The notes under the pieces were generated by a model. It did no database searches, was not told the DNA's origin, and saw only the letters and a program-made list of their open reading frames with translations. A program made the position numbers and the translations under genes. Below are positions 38,716-47,420 of a DNA stretch of 64,000 nucleotides, in pieces. Source of the stretch: Oceanicaulis sp. MMSF_3324 (GTDB taxonomy: Bacteria; Pseudomonadota; Alphaproteobacteria; Caulobacterales; Maricaulaceae); the NCBI RefSeq assembly GCF_030733545.1, contig NZ_JASHIU010000002.1, positions 62,001 through 126,000 on the forward strand, in the 5' to 3' direction. Every line of letters begins with the position of its first letter. Position 1 is the stretch's first letter.

Positions 38716-39906
38716 TCAATCCAGCGTCAGGGCATGCATGCGGGCAGCGGCGCGGTCGGCCTGGAGTTGCAGCTGCAAGACACGAACCCTCACCTCAAGC
38801 GCGTTCGCCCGAGCCTCTAAAACAGGGCGCAGATCGCCAGAACCCGCTTCATACTCACGCTGCGCCGCGTCGGAGAGCGCTTCAAGCGCTGCGATCCGAT
38901 CTTCGAGGGCGGTGCGTGAGCGAAGGGCCGACGCGAACGCCGCCGTCGCCGCGCGGTATTCATCAAGCGCGTTGCGTCTGGCGTCTGCGGTCCTCAGCGC
39001 GGCGGCGTCCGCATCACGGCGCGCGGCCTCCAGTGCAGGCTGCTGATTCCACCGCGACCAGAGCGGGATCGACACACCGACGCGCGCCGAAACCCAGTCA
39101 TCGCCCTCGAACATCGCTCCTGATTCACGCTGGAAATAGCTGACCGACACTTCGTAGCCGAGGTCGAAATCGCGCTCGCGGATTTCGACACCCGCCTCAG
39201 CGGCACGCGCCTGAGCCTCTGCCAAGGCGACCGCGTGAAAGCGGAGCGGCTCGTCGCTCATCGGCGGTTCGATGGTCTCAAGACGCGGCGCGGTGTCGAC
39301 AGCGCCCACCAGGCTTTCCAGCCGACTGCGCGCCTGGGCCGCCATGCGGGCGGCGTCCGCGGCGGTCGTGTCGGCGGCGGCGCGCTCCGCATCGATATCG
39401 GCCAGCGCGGCGAACCGGCTTTCGCCCGTGGCGGCAGCGCTTTCAAGCACCTCAGCAAGGTCGTCGTAGACTGCAAGCTGGCGGGCGACGAGCTGTTCGA
39501 TAGTGTCGGCCGCATCGATCTCGCGGAGCGACACGTGGAGCGCCGCTTCAAGCTGGTCGCGGCGCATGCCCATCATGGTCAGCGCGATGTAAGCGCGGGC
39601 TTCGTCAGCAGCCGTGCGGGCCTGGCGCAGCCCACGGCTGGGCAAGGCCTGGGTCACCGTGACCGATTTCGAGCTCGGCAGGTATTCGTCGAACTGGAAC
39701 GGGTCGTTCACCGGCACATTGTTCACGCCGAGCGCAATGCTTGGGTTTGGCAGGCCGAGACGGCTACGCCCCTCAAGGCGACGCGCCTCGGCCTCGACCG
39801 CAAGAGCGGCGAGCGCCGGGTGCTCGTCAAGGCGCGCGCTCAAGTCGGCCAGCGCGGGAGCGGGCGTCGCAGAAAGGGTGGCGGCGAGCGCGGCGAGTAT
39901 CAGCAT
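38716..39906 (-). CDS. TolC family outer-membrane efflux protein (CusC role)
   Basis: A 396-residue outer-membrane factor with a signal peptide (ending ALADL), two long coiled-coil helical hairpins rich in Ala, Glu and Arg, and strand segments such as YEVSVSYFQRE and ARVGVSIPLWSRWNQQ. It is somewhat shorter than E. coli CusC. It is the first gene of the operon and lies 4 bases from the CusB-like gene. The ECF-type promoter signature at 39937-39962 lies 31-56 bases upstream. Confidence 0.9.
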   Translation of the reverse strand: MLILAALAATLSATPAPALADLSARLDEHPALAALAVEAEARRLEGRSRLGLPNPSIALGVNNVPVNDPFQFDEYLPSSKSVTVTQALPSRGLRQARTAADEARAYIALTMMGMRRDQLEAALHVSLREIDAADTIEQLVARQLAVYDDLAEVLESAAATGESRFAALADIDAERAAADTTAADAARMAAQARSRLESLVGAVDTAPRLETIEPPMSDEPLRFHAVALAEAQARAAEAGVEIRERDFDLGYEVSVSYFQRESGAMFEGDDWVSARVGVSIPLWSRWNQQPALEAARRDADAAALRTADARRNALDEYRAATAAFASALRSRTALEDRIAALEALSDAAQREYEAGSGDLRPVLEARANALEVRVRVLQLQLQADRAAARMHALTLD

Positions 39907-39936
39907 GAGAGTTCATCCTGTGTGTTTCACTCTCTC

Positions 39937-39962
39937 TACGCGCTGGAAATGCGCTTCCCTCA
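39937..39962 (-). promoter_or_regulatory. ECF-type promoter signature before the TolC-CusBA-CopCD operon
   Basis: On the minus strand TGAGGGAA (39962-39955), 14 bases, then CGTA (39940-39937). Its elements match those at 40006-40031 (plus) and 28497-28522 (plus) with identical spacing. It drives towards the TolC-like start at 39906. Confidence 0.75.
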
Positions 39963-40005
39963 CCGGGCTCACAGAAACCGGCACAGATCTGATCTGCAAT
40001 GAGTT

Positions 40006-40031
40006 TGAGGGAAGGCGCGCTGGCGTGCGTA
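40006..40031 (+). promoter_or_regulatory. ECF-type promoter signature before the anti-sigma/sensor/sigma cassette
   Basis: TGAGGGAA (40006-40013), 14 bases, then CGTA (40028-40031). It is back to back with the copy at 39937-39962, so one 95-bp region would serve both divergent operons. The sigma gene is third in this transcript, which implies autoregulation. Transcription starting just after CGTA excludes the ATG at 40034 and supports the one at 40064. Confidence 0.75.
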
Positions 40032-40063
40032 TAATGGGCATGATCACCAATAGGAGCCGCGCG

Positions 40064-40375
40064 ATGACAGACATCGACCGCGTACTCAAAAAGATCGGCG
40101 AAGAACCGGCGACGGCTGACCTCACCGCAATGGAGGCTGAGGTCTGGGCGCGTATCGACGAGCAGAGGCCCGACACTCAGACGGGGCAGTGGACGTTCGA
40201 AGGGCCTGTCCAGATTCTGACCAGTCCTGCAGCGGCGATCCTTATCGCCCTCCTCATCGGAGCTGTAATCGGCGCAACCAGCCTTCAGAGTTCGGGCGCG
40301 GCGGGCCCTATGAGCGCCTTCTCGGCATCGGCGCCATACGCCCCTTCGACGCTGCTTGGAGGTTCGCCGCAATGA
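40064..40375 (+). CDS. CnrY-like membrane anti-sigma factor
   Basis: A 103-residue protein with a cytoplasmic N-terminal half of about 50 residues (acidic and basic helices, for example MTDIDRVLKKIGEEP), one membrane helix (about residues 56-72) and a short periplasmic tail ending STLLGGSPQ. Size and topology match CnrY, which holds its ECF sigma factor at the membrane. Like CnrY, the gene is first in the Y-X-H order. ATG at 40064 has AGGAG at 40052-40056. The stop overlaps the start of the sensor gene (ATGA). Sequence similarity to CnrY is weak, so the call rests on context. Confidence 0.75.
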   Translation: MTDIDRVLKKIGEEPATADLTAMEAEVWARIDEQRPDTQTGQWTFEGPVQILTSPAAAILIALLIGAVIGATSLQSSGAAGPMSAFSASAPYAPSTLLGGSPQ

Positions 40376-40812
40376 GCAAGCTCGGCTTTTATCAAGGGCT
40401 CTGCGTCGTCCTGGCCCTCGCCGCCGGCGCCCTCGGGGCCTGGTGCGTCACTCACTATTTCGCGCCAGCCGATAGCGGCCCGTCGCTCCATCAGATGGTC
40501 CATCGCGAGCTTGAGCTTTCATCAGAGCAGGCCGAAGCGATCGCCGAAATCGAGGCGCGCTATCAATCACGACGCCGCGCCCTGGAAAACGAGATGCAGG
40601 CTGCCAATGCGCGCCTCGCTGCAGCGATTGACGCGGACAAGGCCTATACCGACGAGGTCCAGTCCGCGATCGAGGACTTTCACGGCGCCATGGGCGCGCT
40701 CCAGCGCGAAACCATCGTCTTCGTCCTTGAAATGCGCGAGGTGCTTACTGCCGAGCAGCAGGCGCGCTTTGACGCTACCGTTACGGCGACCCTGACACAG
40801 ACCGGGCAGTGA
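40372..40812 (+). CDS. CnrX-like periplasmic metal sensor
   Basis: A 146-residue protein with an N-terminal membrane anchor (residues 9-27) and a helical periplasmic domain of the CnrX/ZraP kind. His40 and His44 (LHQMVH) and Glu61 fall at the spacing recalled for CnrX metal ligands His42, His46 and Glu63. Met121 (FVLEM) would match Met123, but the position of His119 is Phe117 here. That points to a changed metal preference. The sensor would release the anti-sigma factor encoded before it when metal binds. The stop overlaps the sigma start by one base (TGATG). Confidence 0.82.
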   Translation: MSKLGFYQGLCVVLALAAGALGAWCVTHYFAPADSGPSLHQMVHRELELSSEQAEAIAEIEARYQSRRRALENEMQAANARLAAAIDADKAYTDEVQSAIEDFHGAMGALQRETIVFVLEMREVLTAEQQARFDATVTATLTQTGQ

Positions 40813-41381
40813 TGCAGGACGCAGATGCATCGGACGGCGATCTGGCGGCCAGGGCGCTTGCTGGCGAGGACCGGGCCTTCACGCTGCTCATGCGCCGGAC
40901 CAAGCAGCCGCTTTACCGCTTCGCTTGCCGTCATATCGGCAATGACGACCTCGCCTACGACATGGTCCAGCAGGCTTTCGTTTCAGCCTGGCGGTCGCTG
41001 CGCAGCTATGATCCCGCTTATCCTTTCGAGACATGGATGCGCACCATCGTGCGCAACAAGTGCCGCGACGAACAGCGCAAGGCGCGCGTCCGTCGCTGGA
41101 TCACCCTCAGCCCGGTCGCAAACTCCGGCGTCCAGCTGGACGCTCCGCACGAGGCCGCCGACCCCGAACGCGTTACGACAGAGCGCGATGAGCTGGAACG
41201 GGCAAGAGAAGCGATCAGCGCTTTGCCGGACGGTCTCAAGACACCGCTCATTCTCACCGCCTTGGAAGGGCTGACCATGTCTGAAGCCGCCCGCGAGCTC
41301 GGCCTCACGGAGAAGGCCGTGGAGAACCGACTTTACCGGGCCAGGAAGAGATTGGCGGAAACGCTGAAGCGCACACGCTGA
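40812..41381 (+). CDS. ECF-family RNA polymerase sigma factor (CnrH-like)
   Basis: A 189-residue sigma-70 family protein lacking regions 1 and 3, so an ECF sigma. Region 2 is at about residues 22-90 (DLAYDMVQQAFVSAWRSL, then FETWMRTIVRNKCRDEQRK). Region 4 is at about 130-185 (ISALPDGLKTPLILTALEG, then the helix-turn-helix MSEAARELGLTEKAVENRLYRARK). ATG at 40812 overlaps the sensor stop. It is the third gene of the Y-X-H-like cassette. Its likely targets are the three TGAGGGAR-N14-CGTA sites in the island. Confidence 0.93.
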   Translation: MQDADASDGDLAARALAGEDRAFTLLMRRTKQPLYRFACRHIGNDDLAYDMVQQAFVSAWRSLRSYDPAYPFETWMRTIVRNKCRDEQRKARVRRWITLSPVANSGVQLDAPHEAADPERVTTERDELERAREAISALPDGLKTPLILTALEGLTMSEAARELGLTEKAVENRLYRARKRLAETLKRTR

Positions 41382-41555
41382 CGCGCTTAACTTATCGCGC
41401 GCAGTCTGAAAGTGGCCCAGGTCCCTGGGCGCATTGTGAGTTATGGGACCGCTGAGGGCCCGCGAACTTCCGGCTCTCAGATCTGTGTCGCACGGCAAAT
41501 GGAGCCTCACAGCTCCACACGGGACGCACCGAAAACTGCGATGATCTTGGGAAGA

Positions 41556-41617
41556 ATGGCGCGCCGGGGAGGATTCGAACCCCCGACCCCCAGATTCGTA
41601 GTCTGGTGCTCTATCCA
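41556..41617. repeat. Right direct repeat (attR-like) inside the intact tRNA-Arg
   Basis: Identical to 27270-27331. It makes up the 3' 61 bases of the intact tRNA plus one base. Insertion thus restored the tRNA with sequence carried by the element, leaving the displaced 3' fragment at the other end. Confidence 0.92.
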
Positions 41618-41633
41618 GCTGAGCTACCGGCGC
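41557..41633 (-). tRNA. tRNA-Arg (anticodon ACG)
   Basis: A 77-base cloverleaf on the minus strand. The acceptor stem GCGCCGG pairs with CCGGCGC, followed by G and an encoded CCA. The anticodon stem CCAGA/TCTGG encloses the loop CTACGAA, giving anticodon ACG. The T-loop has GTTCGAATC. The spurious protein frame over it (GGFEPPTPRFVVWCSIQ) is a familiar artefact of tRNA genes. Confidence 0.95.
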
Positions 41634-41804
41634 CTGTTTCGTCCTTGGGGGCGCTGGGCGTCCCTGTCGGCGAGGCGCGGAAACTAGCCAAGGCTTGTCA
41701 GCTTGGCAAGCGTCCTGACTGCGCTTTTCTCACCTTTGATGCAGCGGGGCCGAACACGCCTGAAACCGGGGGTCCAGGCCGCATCCGGCCCCGTCGCAAA
41801 ACCC

Positions 41805-43499
41805 TTATGCCGCGCGCACCGCGGAGAGGAAGTCGCGGACGCGTGTGGCCAAGCCACCCGCTTCCTGGCGGACCGTCGCGGCGGTTTCCTGCACCGTGCC
41901 GGCCTGGGAGCTGGTCTCGTCCGCTGAACGGCTGACCTGTTCGATATTGGCCGACACACGCTGGGTCTCGGACGCCGCGCTTTGCGCCGAGCTGGCGATT
42001 TCCGTGGAGGCCGACCGCTGCTCGTCAATGGCGGCGTTAATGGCCGAGGCGACATTGAGCATCTCGTCGATCACGCCGCGCACTTCCTGCATGGCGCTCT
42101 CCACGGCGCCCGTGGCGGACTGGATCTGGGTAATCTGGTTGGAGATCTGCCCCGTGGCCCGACCAGTCTGTTCAGCCAGGGTCTTCACCTCGCTCGCGAC
42201 CACGGCGAAGCCCTTGCCGGCCTCACCCGCACGCGCCGCCTCGATGGTGGCGTTCAGCGCCAGCAGGTTCGTCTGCTCGGCGATATCGGAGATCAGCTTG
42301 ACCACCTGGTCGATTTCATTGGCCGCGGTCGTCAGCTGGTTCATCTCGGTGGAGGCGCGCTCCATCCGGTCCTTCGCCTGCCCCGACACATCGCTGGAGC
42401 GCTCGACCTGGGCGGCGATTTCAGACACCGATGCAGACAGCTCCTCGGCGGCGGAGGCCACCGTCGCAACCGCTTCAGAGGCGGACGCTCCCGCGCCGGA
42501 CACTTCGCCCGCGCGGCTGGTGGTGTTCGACGACGCGCCGACCAGAACTTCGGCGGTTTCCTGAAGCGCGCTGGCGGACATGGTCACCGCCTCCAGCGTG
42601 CGCTCCACAGCGGCGTCAAAATCGGCCGCCAATTGTTCGATCTTGCGGGCTCGTTCGGCTTCCGCTTCGCTGGCGCGCAGGCTTTCGGCCTGCAGGCGAG
42701 CCGCTTCCTCGCCGCTATTGCGGAAGGTTTCCAGCGACGCCACGATAGAGCCCAGCTCGTCGGCGCGTTTGAGATGGGTGACATCCACGGTGAAGTCGCC
42801 CGCCGCCAGCTTCTCGGTGGCGCTGGCGATGGATTTGACAGAGCGGCTCACCGCACGTCCGAAGCCGAACGCCACAGCGGTCAGGCCCAGAGCCACGAGC
42901 AAGGTTGCAATGCCGAACATCCATTTGGTCCGCGATGCGGACGCGTTCGCCGCCTCGGCGCGAGCATTGGCTTCAGCGACCGCCGCCTCGCTCAGGCTGA
43001 CAATGTCGGCGTTCATCTGCGCGAACACCTCATCGAACGGTTCGATGAAGCTCACCGCGCTGGCGAAATCCATTTCCAGCATGGAGCCGACCACTTCCAG
43101 CCCGCCCGAATACAGCTCCAGCTGCTCATCCAGGTCAGCGAAAATCTCGTCATTCGCCCCGCCGGCTTCGTTATGAATCGCATCGAAACTGGCGCGCAGC
43201 TCGGCGACCCGGTTCATATAGCCTTCAAACTGGGTGAAGACGTCCACATCGCGGCCCGCCGCCACGGCGGTCAGCGTCTGGTAGACATCGGCGTTCAGGG
43301 CTTCGGTTTCGGTGCGCAGGCCGTCCAGTTCGATCACATTGGTCAGACGCTCGACCGTGTCGCGCTGGCTGTTCGCAACGCCATTCAGGGCGAAACCGCC
43401 CATCAAGGCGATCCCGATCAAGGCCAGAACCGCAAAAGCCGGCGCAACGCCGAATTTCAACGAGAATGGCCAGTCATTAAAACTCAGACGCGTGAACAT
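41805..43499 (-). CDS. Methyl-accepting chemotaxis protein
   Basis: A 564-residue chemoreceptor. A first membrane helix (about residues 17-38), a four-helix periplasmic sensor (to about 185), a second membrane helix and a HAMP domain ([21 protein letters not shown]) are followed by the signalling coiled coil. The hairpin tip is [21 protein letters not shown], the CheA/CheW binding site. There is no CheR-binding pentapeptide at the end (it closes FLSAVRAA). The ligand is unknown. It lies just outside the island and downstream of the TonB receptor on the same strand. Confidence 0.95.
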   Translation of the reverse strand: MFTRLSFNDWPFSLKFGVAPAFAVLALIGIALMGGFALNGVANSQRDTVERLTNVIELDGLRTETEALNADVYQTLTAVAAGRDVDVFTQFEGYMNRVAELRASFDAIHNEAGGANDEIFADLDEQLELYSGGLEVVGSMLEMDFASAVSFIEPFDEVFAQMNADIVSLSEAAVAEANARAEAANASASRTKWMFGIATLLVALGLTAVAFGFGRAVSRSVKSIASATEKLAAGDFTVDVTHLKRADELGSIVASLETFRNSGEEAARLQAESLRASEAEAERARKIEQLAADFDAAVERTLEAVTMSASALQETAEVLVGASSNTTSRAGEVSGAGASASEAVATVASAAEELSASVSEIAAQVERSSDVSGQAKDRMERASTEMNQLTTAANEIDQVVKLISDIAEQTNLLALNATIEAARAGEAGKGFAVVASEVKTLAEQTGRATGQISNQITQIQSATGAVESAMQEVRGVIDEMLNVASAINAAIDEQRSASTEIASSAQSAASETQRVSANIEQVSRSADETSSQAGTVQETAATVRQEAGGLATRVRDFLSAVRAA

Positions 43500-43635
43500 T
43501 AGTATGCGACCCCTTTAAAATCCCAGCGCGAGCATATGGATATGACCAACCTAAACCTGACTTCTTAATAGGTTATTCATGCTCTTCGCAGAATTCCGCC
43601 GCCCCGCTGTGGCGAGGCGGCGAAACAGGCAGGCT

Positions 43636-45633
43636 TTAGAAATTCGCCCGCAGACTGACCCAGTAACGGGCCTCGGTTTCATAGACGGGCGTGGTCAGCT
43701 CGCCATCACCGAAATTGACGTTCTGGGCCGTCAGGCTGAGGTCCAGATTGTCGCTCAGCTCATAGCTGGCCCGACCGGAGAAGGAGATGTGACCGTCAAT
43801 GTCACGCGATGCGACGGCGCCGAAGACCGGCTGGAACGGCATCACCGTATCAGAGACATAGTTGGCATAGCCATCCAGGCTCAGGCGACCAGACGTCCAG
43901 CCCAGATGGGCGTTGACGGTATGCTCCGGCGTGATGCCCTCAAAATCCGTCAGCGTAGTGGTCGGGAACGGCGTCAGATCATCTTCCACCGACTTGTAGG
44001 TGTAGCTCAGATCCCAATCGACAGTCTCGCCGATCATGCCCGCCAGCGAGCCCTCAAAGCCCCACAGACGGGTCTCACCGCGATTGCCGAAGCGATAGGC
44101 CGGCAGAGGCGCGTTCGGCGGGAACAGGTCCGGTGCGCCGCCCAGCGAGGACTTCACATCATCGGTGTTCTGCCAGAACAGAGCCGTCCGCAGCTGGACG
44201 CCATTGGACAGATTACGGTCATAGGCGAGCTCGATATTGTCCACGATGGACGGCTGAATGTTCGGATCGCCGATCAGGACCGCCGTGCCGACGGGCAGCA
44301 GAAAGCCCATATCGAACATGGTCGGAGCCTGAATGCCGCGCGCCGCCGAAAGACGGACCGTACCGCCCGCTTCGGGCTTGTAGACGAGAGCGGCATTATA
44401 GCTGAACTCTTCGAAGCTGACGTCGTAATCGGACTGCGTATACGGGTAGAGCGCCGGATTCGGCGACCCGTCACGGCTCCAGTCCACCATATCATAGCGA
44501 ACCGCGAGGGTGGTCTCGAGCTTGTTGGAGAACTTGTGGTTCCACATGCCCGAGAACGCCAGGGTCTCGTAGTTCAGATCTCCGGCGGTCGTGTCGGGGA
44601 AGGACGCGGTCTCGGCGGTCCGGAACTCCACGGCGAAGCGCAGCGTGTCGTTTGAACCGATCTTGATCAGGTCCTGCAGTTTGAACGACGTCAGCTCGCC
44701 ATCCAGATCACCAAAGCTGTAGGTGATATCGGATTCATTGCGATAGGCGCTCAGCGTGATGTAGCCGAAATCGGTGTCGGCGCCGAGTTCGCCCTGATAG
44801 GAAGTCAAATCGTAGGCGTTTGCAGCCGACGAATAAATCGAGGTCAGCTCGAGCACTTCAGCTTCAGACTGGGTGTACTCGAACGTCAGGCCGACATTTT
44901 CCGTGAATTTCACGGAGCCGCCCAGTGCAAAGTGCTCGCGCTCGAAATCAGGGTTGCCGGCGCGCAGACTCACAGCCTCGGTGGCGTCCGGCTCAACGTC
45001 AAAATCGCGACCATCGGTGCGACCATAGCTGAAGCGCAGGGCGATCTGGTCATTCAGCGCGCGACCGCCCGACAGGCGATATTGCTGATAGCCGTTCGTG
45101 CCCACTTCGGCGGTGGCGTTGGCGAAGTCGCCATAAGCCGGGTCGCGGGTGATGATATTGATCACGCCCGCTACAGCGTTGAAGCCGTACAGCGCCGATT
45201 GCGGGCCTTTGACGACCTCGATCTGCTGGATCTCGTCCAGATTCACCGGCAGGGTCGACCAGGCGGTGTAGCCATAGCTGTCGAGATAGACTTCACGGCC
45301 ATTAACCAGCACCAGCAGGCGCGGCGTGTAAGGAGATGCGGCCGAGCGGATGCCGACTTCACCCTGGCCCATGGAGAACCGGGCGACATCAATGCCGCTG
45401 TAATGGCGCAGAATGCCGGGAATGTCGTATTCCGGCGCCTGGGCGATCTCATCCTGGGTGATGATGATCATAGTTGCCGGGACATCGGTGGAGCGCTGCG
45501 GCGCGCCCGTGGCGCCGGTGGTCACCGGCTCACCGAACATCTCGCCCATCACCTGATAGTCGATGGACTGGGCGTTGGCGGCTGCGGACGTCGCAATCAG
45601 CGCCGCCGCGGAATAAAGCAGTGTATTTTTCAT
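43636..45633 (-). CDS. TonB-dependent receptor, BtuB/FepA-like
   Basis: A 665-residue outer-membrane receptor. A signal peptide (SAAANAQS) is followed by a plug with TMIIITQDEIAQAPEYDIPGIL, LLVLVNGREVYLDSYGY and VEVVKGPQSALYGFNAVAGV, then a beta-barrel ending in Phe (WVSLRANF). It starts 25 bases after the YfiR-like gene, so the two form an operon. The substrate is not evident; no riboswitch or iron box was recognised upstream. Confidence 0.93.
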   Translation of the reverse strand: MKNTLLYSAAALIATSAAANAQSIDYQVMGEMFGEPVTTGATGAPQRSTDVPATMIIITQDEIAQAPEYDIPGILRHYSGIDVARFSMGQGEVGIRSAASPYTPRLLVLVNGREVYLDSYGYTAWSTLPVNLDEIQQIEVVKGPQSALYGFNAVAGVINIITRDPAYGDFANATAEVGTNGYQQYRLSGGRALNDQIALRFSYGRTDGRDFDVEPDATEAVSLRAGNPDFEREHFALGGSVKFTENVGLTFEYTQSEAEVLELTSIYSSAANAYDLTSYQGELGADTDFGYITLSAYRNESDITYSFGDLDGELTSFKLQDLIKIGSNDTLRFAVEFRTAETASFPDTTAGDLNYETLAFSGMWNHKFSNKLETTLAVRYDMVDWSRDGSPNPALYPYTQSDYDVSFEEFSYNAALVYKPEAGGTVRLSAARGIQAPTMFDMGFLLPVGTAVLIGDPNIQPSIVDNIELAYDRNLSNGVQLRTALFWQNTDDVKSSLGGAPDLFPPNAPLPAYRFGNRGETRLWGFEGSLAGMIGETVDWDLSYTYKSVEDDLTPFPTTTLTDFEGITPEHTVNAHLGWTSGRLSLDGYANYVSDTVMPFQPVFGAVASRDIDGHISFSGRASYELSDNLDLSLTAQNVNFGDGELTTPVYETEARYWVSLRANF

Positions 45634-45658
45634 CGTCTCGAATCCTTCCGAGGCAGCG

Positions 45659-46168
45659 TTAGATTTCTTCGACCATCATGGCGAAAGCAGTGGAGAAGCT
45701 GACCGAAGCCGAGCTGGCGGCCGCGCTGTTCACGACGATGCGCACCGAAGGCTCGCTCTGCACGCCCATGACGCAATTGCCGGCCTGAACACAGGTCATG
45801 TCCGTGGACACGGTCATCACACCTGCGGAGGTGGCGGCCTGAACCGCGCCGGCGTCGGTCGCCGCACCGCCCAGGAAGACTGCCGCGTCCACGCCGCTGA
45901 CCGACTGACCCAGCGGGACCAGCTGACCGTTCAGGGTGACGCGACCCGCGCTGAGCCCGCCCGCCATGGCGGCGTTCAGGGCTTCGGCTTCCGCCGCACT
46001 GGCCGGATCAAACACAATCGCCACCGTGCGGTCGGAACCGGACGCGCCTTCAAGGAAGCTCAGCGCCCGACCGACAACCGCCAGGTCGCGCTCGGTGGTT
46101 TGCGCGGAGGCCGCGCTGGTGAGCAGAACGGACAGGCCGACTGCACTTAAAATGCGGATCATTCTCAT
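45659..46168 (-). CDS. YfiR-like periplasmic protein (DUF4154)
   Basis: A 169-residue exported protein (signal ending SAASAQ). The sequence RDLAVVGRALSFLEGASG, AIVFDPAS and VNSAAASSASVSFST resembles the YfiR/DUF4154 group, whose founding member is a redox-sensitive periplasmic regulator of a diguanylate cyclase. Two cysteines (MTCVQAGNCVMG) could form a disulfide. There is no diguanylate cyclase gene next to it; its partner is the TonB receptor downstream. ATG at 46168 is used, with another possible ATG two codons later. AT-rich DNA upstream (46181-46334) probably holds the promoter. Confidence 0.65.
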   Translation of the reverse strand: MRMIRILSAVGLSVLLTSAASAQTTERDLAVVGRALSFLEGASGSDRTVAIVFDPASAAEAEALNAAMAGGLSAGRVTLNGQLVPLGQSVSGVDAAVFLGGAATDAGAVQAATSAGVMTVSTDMTCVQAGNCVMGVQSEPSVRIVVNSAAASSASVSFSTAFAMMVEEI

Positions 46169-46334
46169 ACCCCAACACAAGTATAGTGAACTCGTTCATG
46201 GGGATGTCTGCAGGTTAAGCCGTGAATGACCTCTTAATCGAGTGTTCCCCTGCCGGGAGAAATATGCATATTTATTAACAATATCAGAGGCTTATAATTA
46301 TGCATTTTTATGTCGGGAGTTATTGTCGCATTCG

Positions 46335-47315
46335 TCAAGGTCGTGACGCATGCACGGCACGGGCGATTGAACGCGTTAAGCAATCTGCGGCGTGATTTCC
46401 AAGCCGCGTCAAAGCGTAAGCGGACGGCTCGGCCAACACATGGTTTCCCGTGGCCAAAGCAAACACCACATCGCCGTCAAATGGCGCATGTATAGGCCGG
46501 ATGGCGCGCGCCAATCCGTCCTGCGCCATGACAGCCAGACGTTGCGCCTGACTTTTGCTCAAAACCGCATCTGTCGCGACGACCGCGATCGTCGTGTTTC
46601 CAAGCGGTCGCCCATCCAGCTTGGCATCGCCCCAATCGCCCGGATTCATCTGATACTCCGGCGCGGGACGCGCGCCGCCGAACTCGGCATCGATTTCATA
46701 AGGCCACGCCCAGAACGCATCGCTGCCCGGCATGTAGACCGATCCAAAACAGTTCACGCAGGCGAGCGCGGCCACGGTGATCCCCTCTTCGGTGACGATG
46801 CTGGCCGAGCCCGTGCCGCCCGGATGCGCGCCAGCCTGGGCGCCATATCCCGCACCGGCCTTGCCCAGGCGCAACGGTTCGCCGGCCTTTCGATAGGCCG
46901 CCGCGCCCAACGCTGCATAGGGCGGCGCATTGCTCCAGTCCTTGTCCCCGCCATTGGCGAGATCATACAGAATGGCGCCTGGCACAATGGGCGTTGGCGG
47001 CACCCCCGGCGTTGGAAACAAGGCGAAGCCGCGCCCGTCCTTGCACAGCTCTGAGGAGACGCCATCGGCCGCCGCCAGACCAAAAGCCGACCCGCCTGAC
47101 AGGCAGATCGCATCCACCCGCTCCACCAATCGACCGGCCGCCAAAGCATCGGTTTCCCGCGTGCCAGGCCCCCCGCCCGCCACGTCAACGCTGGCAATGG
47201 CGGGCTCCTCGCACACCACAACCGTCACCCCGGTGCGTACCGCTTCGTCCTCGACCTGGCCCACGCTGAGGCCTGCAATATCAGTGATGTCATTATTGGG
47301 TCCGGGACCGATCAT
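46335..47315 (-). CDS. P1 family peptidase (DmpA-type, MEROPS S58)
   Basis: A 326-residue N-terminal-nucleophile type aminopeptidase. Family markers are NNDITDIAGLSVGQ at the start, the ICLSGGSAFGL segment and GNTTIAVVATDA, where autocleavage is expected to free a nucleophilic Thr or Ser. These enzymes release N-terminal D- or L-residues or beta-peptides. ATG at 47315 is preceded by AAGGA; the longer frame to 47408 covers the terminator hairpin of the next gene and is rejected. It appears monocistronic. Confidence 0.9.
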   Translation of the reverse strand: MIGPGPNNDITDIAGLSVGQVEDEAVRTGVTVVVCEEPAIASVDVAGGGPGTRETDALAAGRLVERVDAICLSGGSAFGLAAADGVSSELCKDGRGFALFPTPGVPPTPIVPGAILYDLANGGDKDWSNAPPYAALGAAAYRKAGEPLRLGKAGAGYGAQAGAHPGGTGSASIVTEEGITVAALACVNCFGSVYMPGSDAFWAWPYEIDAEFGGARPAPEYQMNPGDWGDAKLDGRPLGNTTIAVVATDAVLSKSQAQRLAVMAQDGLARAIRPIHAPFDGDVVFALATGNHVLAEPSAYALTRLGNHAADCLTRSIARAVHASRP

Positions 47316-47362
47316 GGCGCATTCCTTACATAGGGCGCCGTGCAGAATAATCGGCTCCAGAC

Positions 47363-47398
47363 AAAAAACGACCCCCGCCGGAACGCTCCGGCGGGGGG
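47363..47398 (-). terminator. Intrinsic terminator of the second TonB receptor
   Basis: An 11-bp perfect stem (47372-47382 with 47387-47397) and a 4-base loop, followed on the minus strand by T-rich sequence (the A-run at 47363-47368). It lies 23 bases beyond the receptor stop. Confidence 0.92.
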
Positions 47399-47420
47399 CT
47401 GTGGTCACAGGCGCATCAGC

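Larger units (their letters stand above)
27270..41617. mobile_element. tRNA-Arg-flanked genomic island with copper/silver resistance
   Basis: A 14.3-kb block is bounded by 62-bp perfect direct repeats (27270-27331 and 41556-41617) that correspond to the 3' part of a tRNA-Arg(ACG) gene. The intact tRNA is at the right edge and only its 3' fragment remains at the left. This is the arrangement left by a tyrosine recombinase inserting at a tRNA 3' end. Inside are a decayed acyltransferase, a copper ATPase and permease, cop and cus genes and an ECF sigma cassette. No integrase, transposase or conjugation gene was recognised, so the element seems immobilised or mobilised in trans. Confidence 0.85.

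Noticed and set aside
39614-40063. Long upstream extension of the anti-sigma frame
   Set aside because: It lies antisense to the TolC-like gene and upstream of the proposed promoter; ATG at 40064 has AGGAG at the right distance.
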